A DNA stretch of 64,000 nt. It comes from Amphimallon solstitiale. Taxonomy: Eukaryota; Arthropoda; Insecta; Coleoptera; Scarabaeidae. Within the stretch, counting starts at the first letter, position 1. Each line of letters begins with the position of its first letter. The translations under genes were made by a program, and so were the position numbers. Shown one piece after another: positions 11,226-21,742 of this stretch. The DNA is taken from NCBI GenBank assembly GCA_963170755.1, contig OY720675.1, positions 250,800,744 to 250,864,743 on the forward strand, written 5' to 3'. The notes under the pieces were generated by a model. The model saw only the letters and a list, made by a program, of their open reading frames with translations, did not search any database and had not been told where the DNA came from.

Positions 11226-12750
11226 ATTATTGGCCTTCTAACAGTACTTCAGAAGAGTTCTTATTTTTACGAAATACAGCATATATGTGGTAACCATGTT
11301 TTGTCTTGATTTTTAATTTTGGAGCCAAAATATAGTTCATAACATCTTTGAATTAATTCACTTAAGAGCTTCCTTTGCGATTTTGTAACATATAATCCAC
11401 GAACATAACAAAAACTATCCGGAGAATTTTCACAGCCTCTTGCGCGATTTTCAATTCTTGAAAATCACACGCAACCCAACTTGTTGAGCACTTGTGGAAC
11501 ACTGCTTTAAACTTTCTTAACTAAGTGACAATTCAGTAACATTTCGTTTGTTTCTTGCCAGACCGCGTCAACAATTGAACAATAATTTTAGTATATTCCG
11601 CGATGACTAATATATTAGAATTCTCTACTTCTCTCTGAAATGCTCCTTTGTAGTTGCCACTGCCCTTCACGGTATAGTCGCCAGAGCTTGTTATAATACT
11701 TTTTTAATTTTAAATTTTACGTTAATCTTAGTGAAAACATAAAAATTTTATTTTGAAAATATGATGTGATACCCTGTCTTAGAATACAGTTTTTATGTAT
11801 AAAACAATGCAAAATACTAACATTTTAGACTGTTAAGTCAGTTATAAAAATCGTGCCGGCTAATGTTATCAGTGCTTGTTTTTGGACAGACATTACTAGA
11901 TGATTTATTTTAAATCGTATTAGTGATTGAAGCAGAAGAAGATCAATAATTAAATAATAATTCTTCACTCAATTTTCCGTTCGAGAAACAAATTTTCACT
12001 TTTTCAAAATAACGGATACCTCCTTTGTGTGTCTATGGATTAGTAGGAATTAACATTGTTAACCCATATAACATTTTTATATTCATTTGTAATATTATTT
12101 CCCATTCCTATCTCTGTATTATTTGTTAAAAATCGGCACGGGATATTGTAACGATTGCGTTAATTAAATATCCAGACCACTCCTGAACTTTTTCACAATT
12201 AGCTAACTAACACTGCTTCTATTTTTGCGTTACGCTTGAAATGTGATTCATTAAATTCAAGGCCTTTCGCGTAGCTCAATTACAGACTTTAACGTGCAGT
12301 TTATTTCTCGTTCTATTGTTATTGATGATGATGAACAGTGTAATATAACGGTACCAGAGAGAGAAACTGTCTAATGTACAGGTGTCATCATTTGAATGTT
12401 AAAATTATCACTGATGCGTTTAGGTTTTCATTATCTGATTCCTGTATCGTTTAAGAAACCTCGCTAAGTTTATGTATGTTTATTGTGAAGGAAATTGAAT
12501 TTTTTTAATTTAAAATTATATTGTTGAATAACTTTTAGATAAATATTACCAGTAGGGGGAATTTGGATTGTTTAAATAGTTTTTTGTCTAAACATTTATG
12601 AATGAGGAAAAACCGATTTTACAATTCCTTACTTGTCAACCTTCATAAGGAAAGAATCCTTACAAACATGCAATTTTTCCATTAATCAAAATCATCTATT
12701 ATAACCAGTTTATTTATTTTTGTAATTCTGATGTTCTTCTGTATAATTAT
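11226..12750. other. AT-rich stretch without a recognisable gene
   Basis: Nothing codes convincingly. The last eight bases, ATAATTAT (12743-12750), are the target duplication of the following hAT element. Confidence 0.5.
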
Positions 12751-13364
12751 TAGAGACTGGAAAATATGCTCTAAAAAGTTTGCCAAATATGCACTTAAAA
12801 AATCCCTAAATATGCACTTACAATATGCAATATGCACTTATGATGTGCATTTATTTATTATGTTTTAGGAAATTAAAATTCATTTGTCGTATTTACAAAT
12901 TGTATATTTATTTACTACAATAAATTGTCGTATTTACAAATTATATATTTATTTATTACAATAAATTACCATATATTTCTTTAAATTTTCCATAGTTAAA
13001 TTATGTCTACGATCTGTAAGTATATGTTTATATTGGGAAAATGTTCTTTCAACATCGCAAGATGTGATCGGTGCATTCTTAAAACTAGGTATTAATGGGT
13101 ACAGTACAACTCGTCACCAGTCCTAATCCGCAATAAAAGTAACAGGCCAACTCATCACTGCAAAATACAGGTACTTTTAAATCCACCCTCCAGGGATAGG
13201 TGAACTCATCACCCGCCTGGATAATCCGATTAACGGTAAAATTTTAGATTAGTAAGATTGAGAATAACGGTAATTAACGGTATAATTTTAGACAACTAAG
13301 ATTGAGAATAAATCATATATAAGGGTTGGGGACAATTTTTGTCATTTTATTTACGATTGTAGAG

Positions 13365-15231
13365 ATGACCACTTTAATAATAGATTTTATATTGAGTCAG
13401 CGTGGACAGAAAATGCTCGTTATAAATGATTATAAATTTCAAAAACGTAAAGTGTTAAAAGGTGAAAAAATATTGTGGACTTGCACTGTGAAAGGCTGTT
13501 CAGCAAAGTGTCATACAGGAGGTAAGTTTAATTATACGCATATACTACTATATTACTTAAACTGTATATTTTTCTCATTTTACAAAATATATATGTTTTA
13601 TATTAAATATTTCCGTATGCTTATCTATTATTCTTTTAATATTTGGGTATTGTCAGATGGTACAGGGTAGTCATTTTGAACAGTTAGTGTAAATGTAATT
13701 TAAAAAGTGTTATTACTATGTTTATTTTTGTGTTTGTTGTTACTGTTAGAGTTTTTTTCTAATTAATCTATTTTATTTTAATGTACTTATTAACTTTGAA
13801 ATTTTAAATTTCTATTTATTATTACCTTAGGAATATTAACTCCAAAAGAATCCAGTGATGTCCACAGTGTAAAGCAACAATAGTTAGTAATGCATTATGT
13901 AATGTGTAAATGCAAATTTTCGGCCAGGCAGTTAGTAAATATATTAATATATTTACTAACAGAATAAATATAAGTTACTTATTTTGTCTTTGTTTAAAGG
14001 AGCGGATGACGTAGTTTGGTACGAGTTAAATCATAATCATGACCCAGATGTACAGAAATTAAGCAGGCAAGCCATCAATAATTCATGCAAGAGGAAGGCA
14101 GTGGGTGATTTGTGCGAAAGACCAGCGAAAATCATCAATTTGGAAATTGCTCGTTCTACGTATAAGACGAACGTCAGCACGAAGGACATCGGTTTAATTA
14201 GACACAACATCAACCGAAATCGCACGAACATCATGCCGACCAACCCAAAGAACATCGTTGAAGTCCACAAAGTTTTGAGTAGTATAGAACTGAAAACCGA
14301 TCGACAGGAATGTTTTCTTTTGGACGACGATTCTGTAAATCATATCATCATATTTGGTTGTTTTTCAAATTTAAAATGTTTGTCAGAAGCCGACACTTAT
14401 TATATGGACGGAACATTTAAATATGCTCCTAGATTCTTCTTCCAACTATTTACTATTCATAGCATACGCAATGGTCATTACATACCACTCATATTTTGCC
14501 TCCTTCCGAATAAATGTACCCAAACATATATCAAAACGTTCGAAAATTTAAAAAAGGCATCAGAAGCATTTAATTTCCTCTTAAGTCCGCGTAGAATAAT
14601 TTTAGACTTTGAACAATCTATTCATAGCGCCGTCAATCGTGTTTGGCCTTCTGCCTCTATATTTGGATGTCGTTTTCACTTAGCTCAGAGTTGGTACAGA
14701 AAAATCCAGCAATTGGGATTGGTATCTATTTATAAACAGTCTCACTCAAACGCAAAGTGGCTTCATCACCTGTTTGGATTGCCTTACCTTCATCCTCTAA
14801 AAGTCAGCGAATGTTATGTAAATGATTTTATGGCTTATCTACCTTCTACAGATGCTTTTAGTAGAATGTCTGATTATTTAGTTGATAATTATATTAAGGA
14901 AGATGCTACTTTCCCTCCATCATTATGGGCGTCCAATTCGAGCCATTTAGACTTGACAACAAATCCATGCGAATCGTTCCATGCCCACTTTTCAAACGCC
15001 TTTTACCATACTCACCCAAATATAAATATTTTTATACAAACCCTATTAACAGTACAGACTCATATATATATTAAAATACAAAGCATACATATTCCAGCTG
15101 TTGTGAAAACACGAAGGGTTAGGGAAGCTGAATTGTTCTTGCAAGAAAAGTTGTGTCAGCAAAAAGAGGGAATAATATCAGATTATGAATTTGTGAAACT
15201 TGTATCGCATAGATATAAAATGTCAAAATAA
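13365..15231 (+). CDS. MULE transposase with FLYWCH zinc finger, two exons
   Basis: Exon 1 (13365-13521) and exon 2 (14000-15231) join in phase through a GTAAGT donor and a TTTAAAG acceptor to give 462 residues with no stop. Residues about 7-70 form a FLYWCH finger: FILSQRGQKMLVIND, WTCTVKGCSAKCHTGG and, across the splice, DDVVWYELNHNHD. The MULE core follows. In exon-2 numbering from 13984 the DDE residues are D142 (YYMDGTFKYAP), D208 (RIILDFEQSI) and E330 (TTNPCESFHAHF), with the family C-x2-H at C229/H232 (FGCRFHLAQ). I chose the ATG at 13365 because it follows a TTGTAG-AG acceptor-like site and precedes the finger. It should cut and rejoin the MULE ends. It may be active; no defect is visible. 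Confidence 0.9.
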
Positions 15232-15281
15232 ACTGATTTGTATGTATATAATAATTACCAATTAAATGTAAAGCATTCAAT

Positions 15282-15420
15282 TGTGGAGTTGCAGTGTGAA
15301 AAGCTGTTCAGCAAAGTGGCGTACAGGAGGTAAGTTTAATTATACGCATATACTACTATATTCCGGACTTAAATTATGTATTTGTCTTCTTTTACAAAAA
15401 TATATGTGTTTATACTAAAT
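15282..15420 (+). repeat. Partial duplicate of FLYWCH exon end and intron start
   Basis: The segment 15286-15420 repeats 13478-13610 (end of exon 1, GTAAGT donor and first intron bases, including ATTATACGCATATACTACTA) with about 10 percent difference. It sits 3' of the transposase inside the MULE, so the element carries a second orphan half of the finger exon. Confidence 0.85.
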
Positions 15421-17668
15421 ACGGATTACTTGGTGATGAGTTGGCCTATCTGTGGTGTTGAATTCACCGGTCGGTATCTCATGCCGGTGATGAGATGGCC
15501 TATCATTAATACCTACAAAATTTGCTACGGATTACTTGGTGATGAGTTGGCGCCCGCCCGTATTAATGAGGGGCTTATATTAATGTCTTCATTAAAATTG
15601 CCATTAATTACATTATTTATAGATTTTAATGTAACAAAACCTCCATTTTTGCTTAGAATTGCGGCTAATTTTTCTTTAATTCTTTTTCCAGTCAATCCGT
15701 TTTTCTCTTCAATATCATATACAATGCCAACACCATCATTTAAAGATAAATTTCTATCTTCTAATCTAGTAATTGCCTGCTCAATTATCGCAAAATTAGA
15801 TTTAATATATGATAGCTGATTTTGTATTGTCGAATTATTGAAAATTACGTTACACTTTTCTATGGCAAGACTGGTTGCTGAATCAAATTGAGTTACAACA
15901 TTTTTGATGCCTTCGTATTATCGGCAAGAAACACAGCATATTTAAGCCATGTTCCCCATCTTATTAAGATAGGTTCTGGTGGCAATGGAATGCCGGGAAG
16001 CATTTCGTTATATAATTGCACTCGTAAGGGCGCGTTTAAAAATACTTTTTTGATATTACTAATTAAATTATTTACATCTGGAAACTCGAATCTAACTTTT
16101 TTAGCAACCCTATTTATACCATGAGCCAAACAAGTACAATGGATTAAATTCGAAAAAAAAAATTTCAGACTTTGAGCTGATTTTAACATATACGAAGCGG
16201 CGTCAGTTACCATTAACAGACATTTTTCAAAAGGTGCTTTGTCGGGTAAAAAGAAATTCGCTAAGGACTCATTAATAAACCTGGCTATGGTAACATGATT
16301 TGTTTTGTCTAAATTACCTACATTAATTAAATGTATTTTAGATTGAGTTGAACTATTTAAGGTTCCAATAATCAAATTAGCAACCTGACGGCTCTTCGTG
16401 TCGGTAGTTTCATCAACAGAGAGCCAAAGATTTTGGTTTTTCAACTCCTTTCTAATACCATCGGTAACATCTTCATAAATTTCGTTGATGTATTTCTTGC
16501 GTAGAGCTGAGGAACTGGGTACATGAATGGGTTTATCATCGACTTTGCAATAAGTTTTCAGGAATTTTTAAAATATCGGATTGTCCAATTTATGTAAAGG
16601 AATATTACAACCCACAAAAAGATTACACAAATCTTTGGAAAATGCTTCTTGTGGATTCTTCGAATTATTGAGAAAATTTTCCTCCAAAAGTTGCTGCCAC
16701 GGTTTATTCAAATTTTCAGAAACCCTGTTCTGATGAAATGTTGTGTTCAAATGTTGCACTACTTGAAATTTCTTGTGGCAGGTAATCTGTGTAACAAATA
16801 TATATTTTTAACATTCAGTTATAATAATTATTATTAATTACTATATTACTACAAAAACTAGAAAAATAAATTGTCTGGTTTTGTAAAGTTCTCCAGTTGT
16901 TTAAATTTGATTGATTTTGGTTATTTTGGTGTTTATGACAAAGAAATATTACAAAGATATATTAGCTTTAAAGAACATAAAATTAAACATATCTAATAAT
17001 AATTTATTATGAAATTGTTTCATTATATTTATGAACACAAAAAAAAATTCTCATAATTGTAGAACTTGTTATTGAAAGAAATATTTCAAAATTCAACTTA
17101 CCCTTTTGTCGCAGAGTGTGCACAAAACACTTTCTTCGTCAATAATTTTTAGTGCACTGCAATCACTTATCCAATTTTTTATTAGATGACTTCGCTTTAG
17201 CTATTTTCGGCATTTTCAAAACTTTTTAATTCACTTCTGTTTCACCAAATAGCACAGACCTTAACACGTTTACGAATGAAGAAACTATGAAGGAAATTAT
17301 TTCTTTTTCTTATATTGATATTAGTCGTACGGTATAATATACCTGCATTAATACCTACATTTCTGAAAAGGCCCTGTAAACCGATTATCAGTAGAGTTAA
17401 ATCCTATTTTTGGGAAAGTCCATCTCATTATTAATGAGATGGACTTTTAGTGAGTCATTAATGCAAAGTTGAAGGAATGCAATCCCTTCACGTTTACACA
17501 AACAAATTAAATATCTTTAAATATCAGATTTTATTATGGTTCTTATGAAAATGGCGAATATATGCATAAATATGCAAAATAATTATGAAATATGTTGTAC
17601 GTGCATATACAGTTATGGTAAAGTGTCCAAATATGCATTTTGCATAAAATCCAGTCTCTAGTAATTAT

Positions 17669-18394
17669 AGGAGCGAAGTTGCTTTCTGGGCAACAACTTT
17701 AGCAAATAGATAGACCCCGTTTATCCCACATTTGAGACGTAACGTTAGATGTTCAAAAAAACAAAAAAAAAAGGTTTTTAAAAACAATACTTAAAAAATA
17801 GCAACAAAATTTGTTGGTATTTACAAACATGTGCCCATATTTAAATATAATATTTTTATTGCCTTAAATTTATATAATAATAATTTATTTATTCAAACCC
17901 AATATAAATTGAATTGACACGTCAATGAAAAAATACAATTTGTACGTAAAACAAAGGCTATAACTTTGGTTGTAGAGAAGTTATAAGATAATCAGAGCCA
18001 ATCAAATGTGAAATCAGTCAGAGACTAGTTTCGAATTTCACTGCACAAATCAAATCGACGCTGACTAGTTAGTTCTTCATACCAGCTTGTGACACTTATT
18101 TAAATAGAGATTCCACATTAAGAGGAGCGTTTACCTATCGAAAACTAAGACATCGCCGTTTTGCGGTTTTTAAATTTATTTTGTAATTTTAGAATCTCAA
18201 ATTTGGGTTAATGATGCAAAAGGCAATTTTATAATGTCAAGGCCAGTTTTTGTACTAATTTATTTTCTTAAAAAAGTAATGTGTTTTAGAAATAACCACA
18301 ACCTCTACGCGCCAGCTGCACATTTGATGAACGATATAAAAAAAAAAATAGTAAACATTGTCACACACATTCCACACGAGTGTTTTTGAAGCTA
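17669..18394. other. AT-rich stretch, no gene seen
   Basis: No motif recognised. A run of A at 17757-17772 and an ATAAAAAAAAAAATAG run near 18340 are the only features. Confidence 0.45.
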
Positions 18395-18560
18395 TTGTTT
18401 CGTCTATCCCAACTTTACGGTATCTCTAGCGGTCCTAGCCAAGACGCAAATCTATTGGAATCGGTCGGCTATTCCAGACTTAAATCCAAGTGTATGTTTG
18501 TATTCCGTATTAGTCAATCAAGAACATTCAAAGGATTAATGATTAATTTGCTTACTACAT
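18395..18560 (+). pseudogene. Possible Tc1-like transposase scrap
   Basis: One frame reads YWNRSAIPDLNPSVC, similar to the third catalytic segment of Tc1-type transposases (W-P-x-R-S-P-D-L-N-P-I-E). The expected Glu is not present and nothing else of the protein is visible, so this could be chance. Confidence 0.3.
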
Positions 18561-19069
18561 TGTTTATCTTATTATTATTATTCCTTCTCTGATGATTATT
18601 GTTATTATTTTCCATTGTAATAATTCAAATATTTGTGCACGTGAAACTAAATTGACAAGAAAAGGAAAACCATTTGACAGAAACGGAATTTATTTGATAA
18701 AGCAAGGATACTACTATTAAATAATTGGAAAGTCATTTGACAAATAGTGAAACGCAAATGAAAAAAGTAGAAAAGCAAAAAAAAATGACTAGTTTGGAAC
18801 AATTTTTGTAGAAAAAATTCGGACCGTTTTGACGTATTAAAGAATATTTTTTTAAAGTTGTATGAACATAAAAAATATAGCTTTATTAAAAGACGCATCT
18901 TTATTCTTTCGTATATAATGTATAGTTTATTTCAAATTATAGGAATATAACTTTGAACGGCTCTAATGCTTTTAATACACCACCTTCTGTGACGATATTA
19001 ATTATACCTGGTCTCCTTATTGAACGGGTACGGTTTACCTATTTGCAACGTATGAATCTAGGGGGCGTA

Positions 19070-21197
19070 TTGACTATAAATTAGGGCCCTATAAGATAAT
19101 AATAAAACGCTGTCAATTTCAAGTATATAATAAACAAATATCTATACATTGGGTTTATATACAAATAAAAAATTACAAATCGTGTGGCAACATGTGTAGT
19201 GGATACATATAGATATATAAAGGTAACACAATAAAATTTGTATGTGTCACCGCATTTCATAAATCATCTTCTGTGATTGAGTCGTCTTGCAAGTCGGTGT
19301 CTGTGTCTGAATCATATTGCAAATTTATAATCAAATGTACTACTATTTTGTACATGTGCATATATTCGACCTATTTTGCTATTGCGTGTTTAACAGCATT
19401 TTTCCAATTTACAGCAGTTATATGTTCCATAGCATTGTGTGTTATACTGCTTTCACTAAATTTCGGTGTTTGATTTGTTCGTCTTATGGTATTTTTCAGT
19501 TGGGCCCATATCAATTCAGTTGGATCGAAAATGCAATGGTATGGTGGTAAACGCAAAATTGTATGTCCTGCTTCTTTGGCTCTGTTATCCACATAATAAT
19601 CCTTTAAATATTTTTTTGTCTTCATCACCTCTATTAATTGGTTTCTTGTATAATGATCCTCAAAATATAAATCATTTTCTTCTAAAAATTCTTTAGTATC
19701 TTTCTTAGTATTACATTTTGTAGGGTCTTTGTTTTGCTGTCGAGAATGATACGGAGCGTTGTCCATCACCATCACACTATCTTTTGGTAAATTTGGCAGC
19801 TAAGTCTCACAAAACCATTCTTCAAATAAAGATGAGGTCATATCTTCATGGTAATCTAAACTTGAGGATTTAACATTTTTAGCAGATAATAGCGGTTGTC
19901 CGATCCATCCTTTTTCTGTCCCAGCATGAAGAAAAATTATTCTCTTCCCTCTCGAAACCGGCGCGTCCAACTGACACATATGTACTTGAACTATCCACCC
20001 AACCTTTGCAAATTGTGTCATGGGTATCATACCACGTCTCTCGTCTAAATAACATATGAATCGTCCTTCCTGTCTATACCTTCTAATTGCCGTTAAGTAT
20101 TCATATCGAAGCTTCTGTAACCTCGGGCTTTCCATAATTGTGCGACGTTTATCTATAGTGCCAAACTTAAAACCAGCTTTCTTTAGCGTCCGCCACAAGG
20201 TTGCTGTAGAGCACTGAATATTTATAGGCTCATCACTGATTCTTTTATGTAAGCAGTCAAGTGTAGATACAACATTTCCTCTGTAGTAGAGTATACTTGC
20301 TGCCTAATAGTATCAATTTCATACTCTTCAATTTTTCTCGGTGCTCCTTTGTCACTTCTTTGCTTTCGAGGCCCTGCGTTATTCTTAATTATCTTATATA
20401 TTGTTTCAAGAGGCACCTTGGTTAATTGCGACGTTCGTTGAATGTTCTGGGTTTGTAGTTCGTTATTTTCTTCCATCAGGGTATGATAGACATTGAGAAT
20501 TATCTGTTTTGCATCTTCTGATATACCATAAGACCGCGTGCGTCTGCATTATCGCGATACCTGTAGAGTAAGCGAAACAGATAGAGATGTCTGTGTATTA
20601 GAACGGTAAACAAGTAGACGCAGTGTTATACTGGATTACAACAGAGCTAGTATTTCGCATATGCCTATGATGCACTCGTATTTGTCCAAAAAATCAACAT
20701 TTATACGGTGTAGTCGGGCAGTCGCATTCACCGTCGCTTCCACATATGGGCGTCAGTTCGAGTTTTATTATTGCTTAAGAATAACATTTTTTTAGCTAAT
20801 TACAGGTTAATTGCAATGTTGAATTACAATTCTGTTTTAAGAAGTAAATATTTTATGTTTCAGTTTTTATTATAGTTGAGTTTTTAGATTATAATATTTG
20901 TTGAAAAATATTATTTTAGTTAAGAAGTTTTTTTTTATTTTAAAGTCTAGGAGTTATTTATTATTTGTTTTTGCTCTTTTATGTTGTTTATGAAGCTGTG
21001 ATGAGTCACTTCACTGACATATTATCAGTGATTATCTGATGCTTCAAACAACTACAAATAATTACTTACAACGGGAACGCAATACCTATTACACTGCTCT
21101 TCACTTGATTTGCCTACGAATACATTTATACGTATAACTTATACGCCCGCTGTCGGTGTGGCAATTCAAGTTGGCACGCCCATTTATAGTCGACCAG
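19070..21197 (-). mobile_element. Tc1/mariner-superfamily element with long D-E spacing
   Basis: The ends share GACTATAAAT followed by GGG: left TTGACTATAAATTAGGG (19070) and the complement of the right end CTGGTCGACTATAAATGGGC (21197). TA dinucleotides flank at 19068-19069 and 21198-21199. The left terminus is about 4 bases shorter than the right, so exact ends are uncertain by a few bases. The transposase lies on the - strand at 19257-20476. Length about 2.13 kb. Confidence 0.7.
19257..20476 (-). pseudogene. Tc1/mariner-superfamily transposase, DD81E spacing, broken
   Basis: The start is at 20476 (MEENNELQTQNIQRTSQLTK), an HTH followed by GAPRKIEEYEIDTIRQQV. One frameshift near 20260 leads to NIQCSTATLWRTLKKAGFKF. 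The first catalytic Asp is in FICYLDERRG. A TAG at about 19800 (ET*LPNLPKD) precedes the second Asp in MVMDNAPYHSRQ. The third acidic residue is in HCIFDPTELIWAQLK, 81 residues after the second Asp. Another TAG near 19370 precedes an acidic tail DSDTDTDLQDDSITEDDL. The long spacing matches what I recall as the DD82E (Sailor) group. Two stops and a frameshift: inactive. Confidence 0.82.
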
Positions 21198-21558
21198 TAG
21201 TTACTAATACATGCATCGCGCTATGAACGGCGGCCACACGGTATGCTTTCTCTGTCGTGCTCCAACAGTATTATCACTATCCACATCATCATCACTAACA
21301 CTTTCAGCAAAAGGTCGCCACATGTTCGTGAAGTAAAGAGAGAAAAATCAAATATGTATACAGCCAAAGCCGTCTCTATCTTACAAGCCGTGCTGGTGGA
21401 GATTTGGCAACGTCGAAAGTAGTCCGTAGTTCTGTGTCCGTAGCTTCGTACGAATTTGTTTGTTTACACACTATCACACATTGCACACATCACATTGTGC
21501 GCTCATTAAAACATTACAGAAGTAGTTGTGGTATTTTGGTGATAAATATCCAAAACTT

Positions 21559-21742
21559 GTAAGTTATAGTGTTTTATGGGACGTGAAATAACATTTACAA
21601 CAGTTGATGACAAATATAATTTAAGGTAAGACGCTTGCTATTAATATTCTAGCCGAGGCATTTCACATAACCTAACAATTTTACTTTCATAAGGTTGTTG
21701 TTGTTGACAAATTTTATACAAGGAATTTCTTTTAAATTGTAG
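21559..21742 (+). promoter_or_regulatory. Predicted 5'-leader intron of the P element
   Basis: A donor ACTT-GTAAGTTATAG at 21559 and an acceptor TTTTAAATTGTAG ending at 21742, directly before the transposase ATG, define an intron that would leave a short leader from about 21400. The left inverted repeat (21365-21394) and this leader presumably hold the promoter. I see no clear TATA box. Confidence 0.5.

Larger units (their letters stand above)
13097..15559 (+). mobile_element. MULE DNA transposon with 9-bp target duplication
   Basis: The flanks GTATTAATG (13088-13096) and GTATTAATG (15560-15568) are identical, the 9-bp duplication diagnostic of Mutator-like elements. The ends are related inverted sequences: the left has CAACTCGTCACCAG..TAATCCG and the right complement has CAACTCATCACCAAGTAATC, with several extra copies of GTGATGAGTTGGC/GGCCAACTCATCAC near both ends. 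It lies inside the C-terminal part of the hAT transposase gene, so it is the younger element. Length 2,463 bp. Confidence 0.92.
12953..17213 (-). pseudogene. hAT transposase split by the MULE insertion
   Basis: The start at 17213 opens a short exon with a CTLC..C zinc-finger start, ending at a GTAAGTT donor near 17100. The second exon begins near 16790 (MQHLNTTFHQNRVSENLNKP) and after a stop at about 16566 continues to the catalytic block WLSVDETTDTKSRQVANLII, LMVTDAASYMLKSAQ, CTCLAHGINRVAKKV and LPPEPILIRWGTWLK (16444-15893). A frameshift near 15890 leads to TQFDSATSLAIEKCN. The MULE interrupts it at 15560. The C-terminal dimerisation region resumes at 13087-12953: APITSCDVERTFSQYKHIL then NLKKYMVIYC. 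The family resembles CGGBP1-type hAT elements. A frameshift, two stops and the insertion make it dead. Confidence 0.88.
12751..17660 (-). mobile_element. hAT transposon interrupted by a MULE
   Basis: Terminal inverted repeats are TAGAGACTGGAAAATATGC at the left and the complement of TAGAGACTGGATTTTATGC at the right, each next to clusters of ATATGCA words that look like subterminal binding sites. The flanks ATAATTAT (12743-12750) and GTAATTAT (17661-17668) match at 7 of 8 bases, the hAT target-duplication length. Total 4,910 bp; subtracting the nested MULE (2,463 bp plus a 9-bp duplication) leaves about 2.44 kb, a normal non-composite hAT size. Confidence 0.88.

Noticed and set aside
15376..15819. 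147-codon frame on the + strand
   Set aside because: It crosses the MULE boundary at 15559 and runs antisense to the hAT transposase; the - strand reading has the recognised hAT protein.
18600..18900. 83-codon frame at 18647-18898 (- strand)
   Set aside because: Low-complexity Phe/Leu sequence without motif; likely chance in AT-rich DNA.
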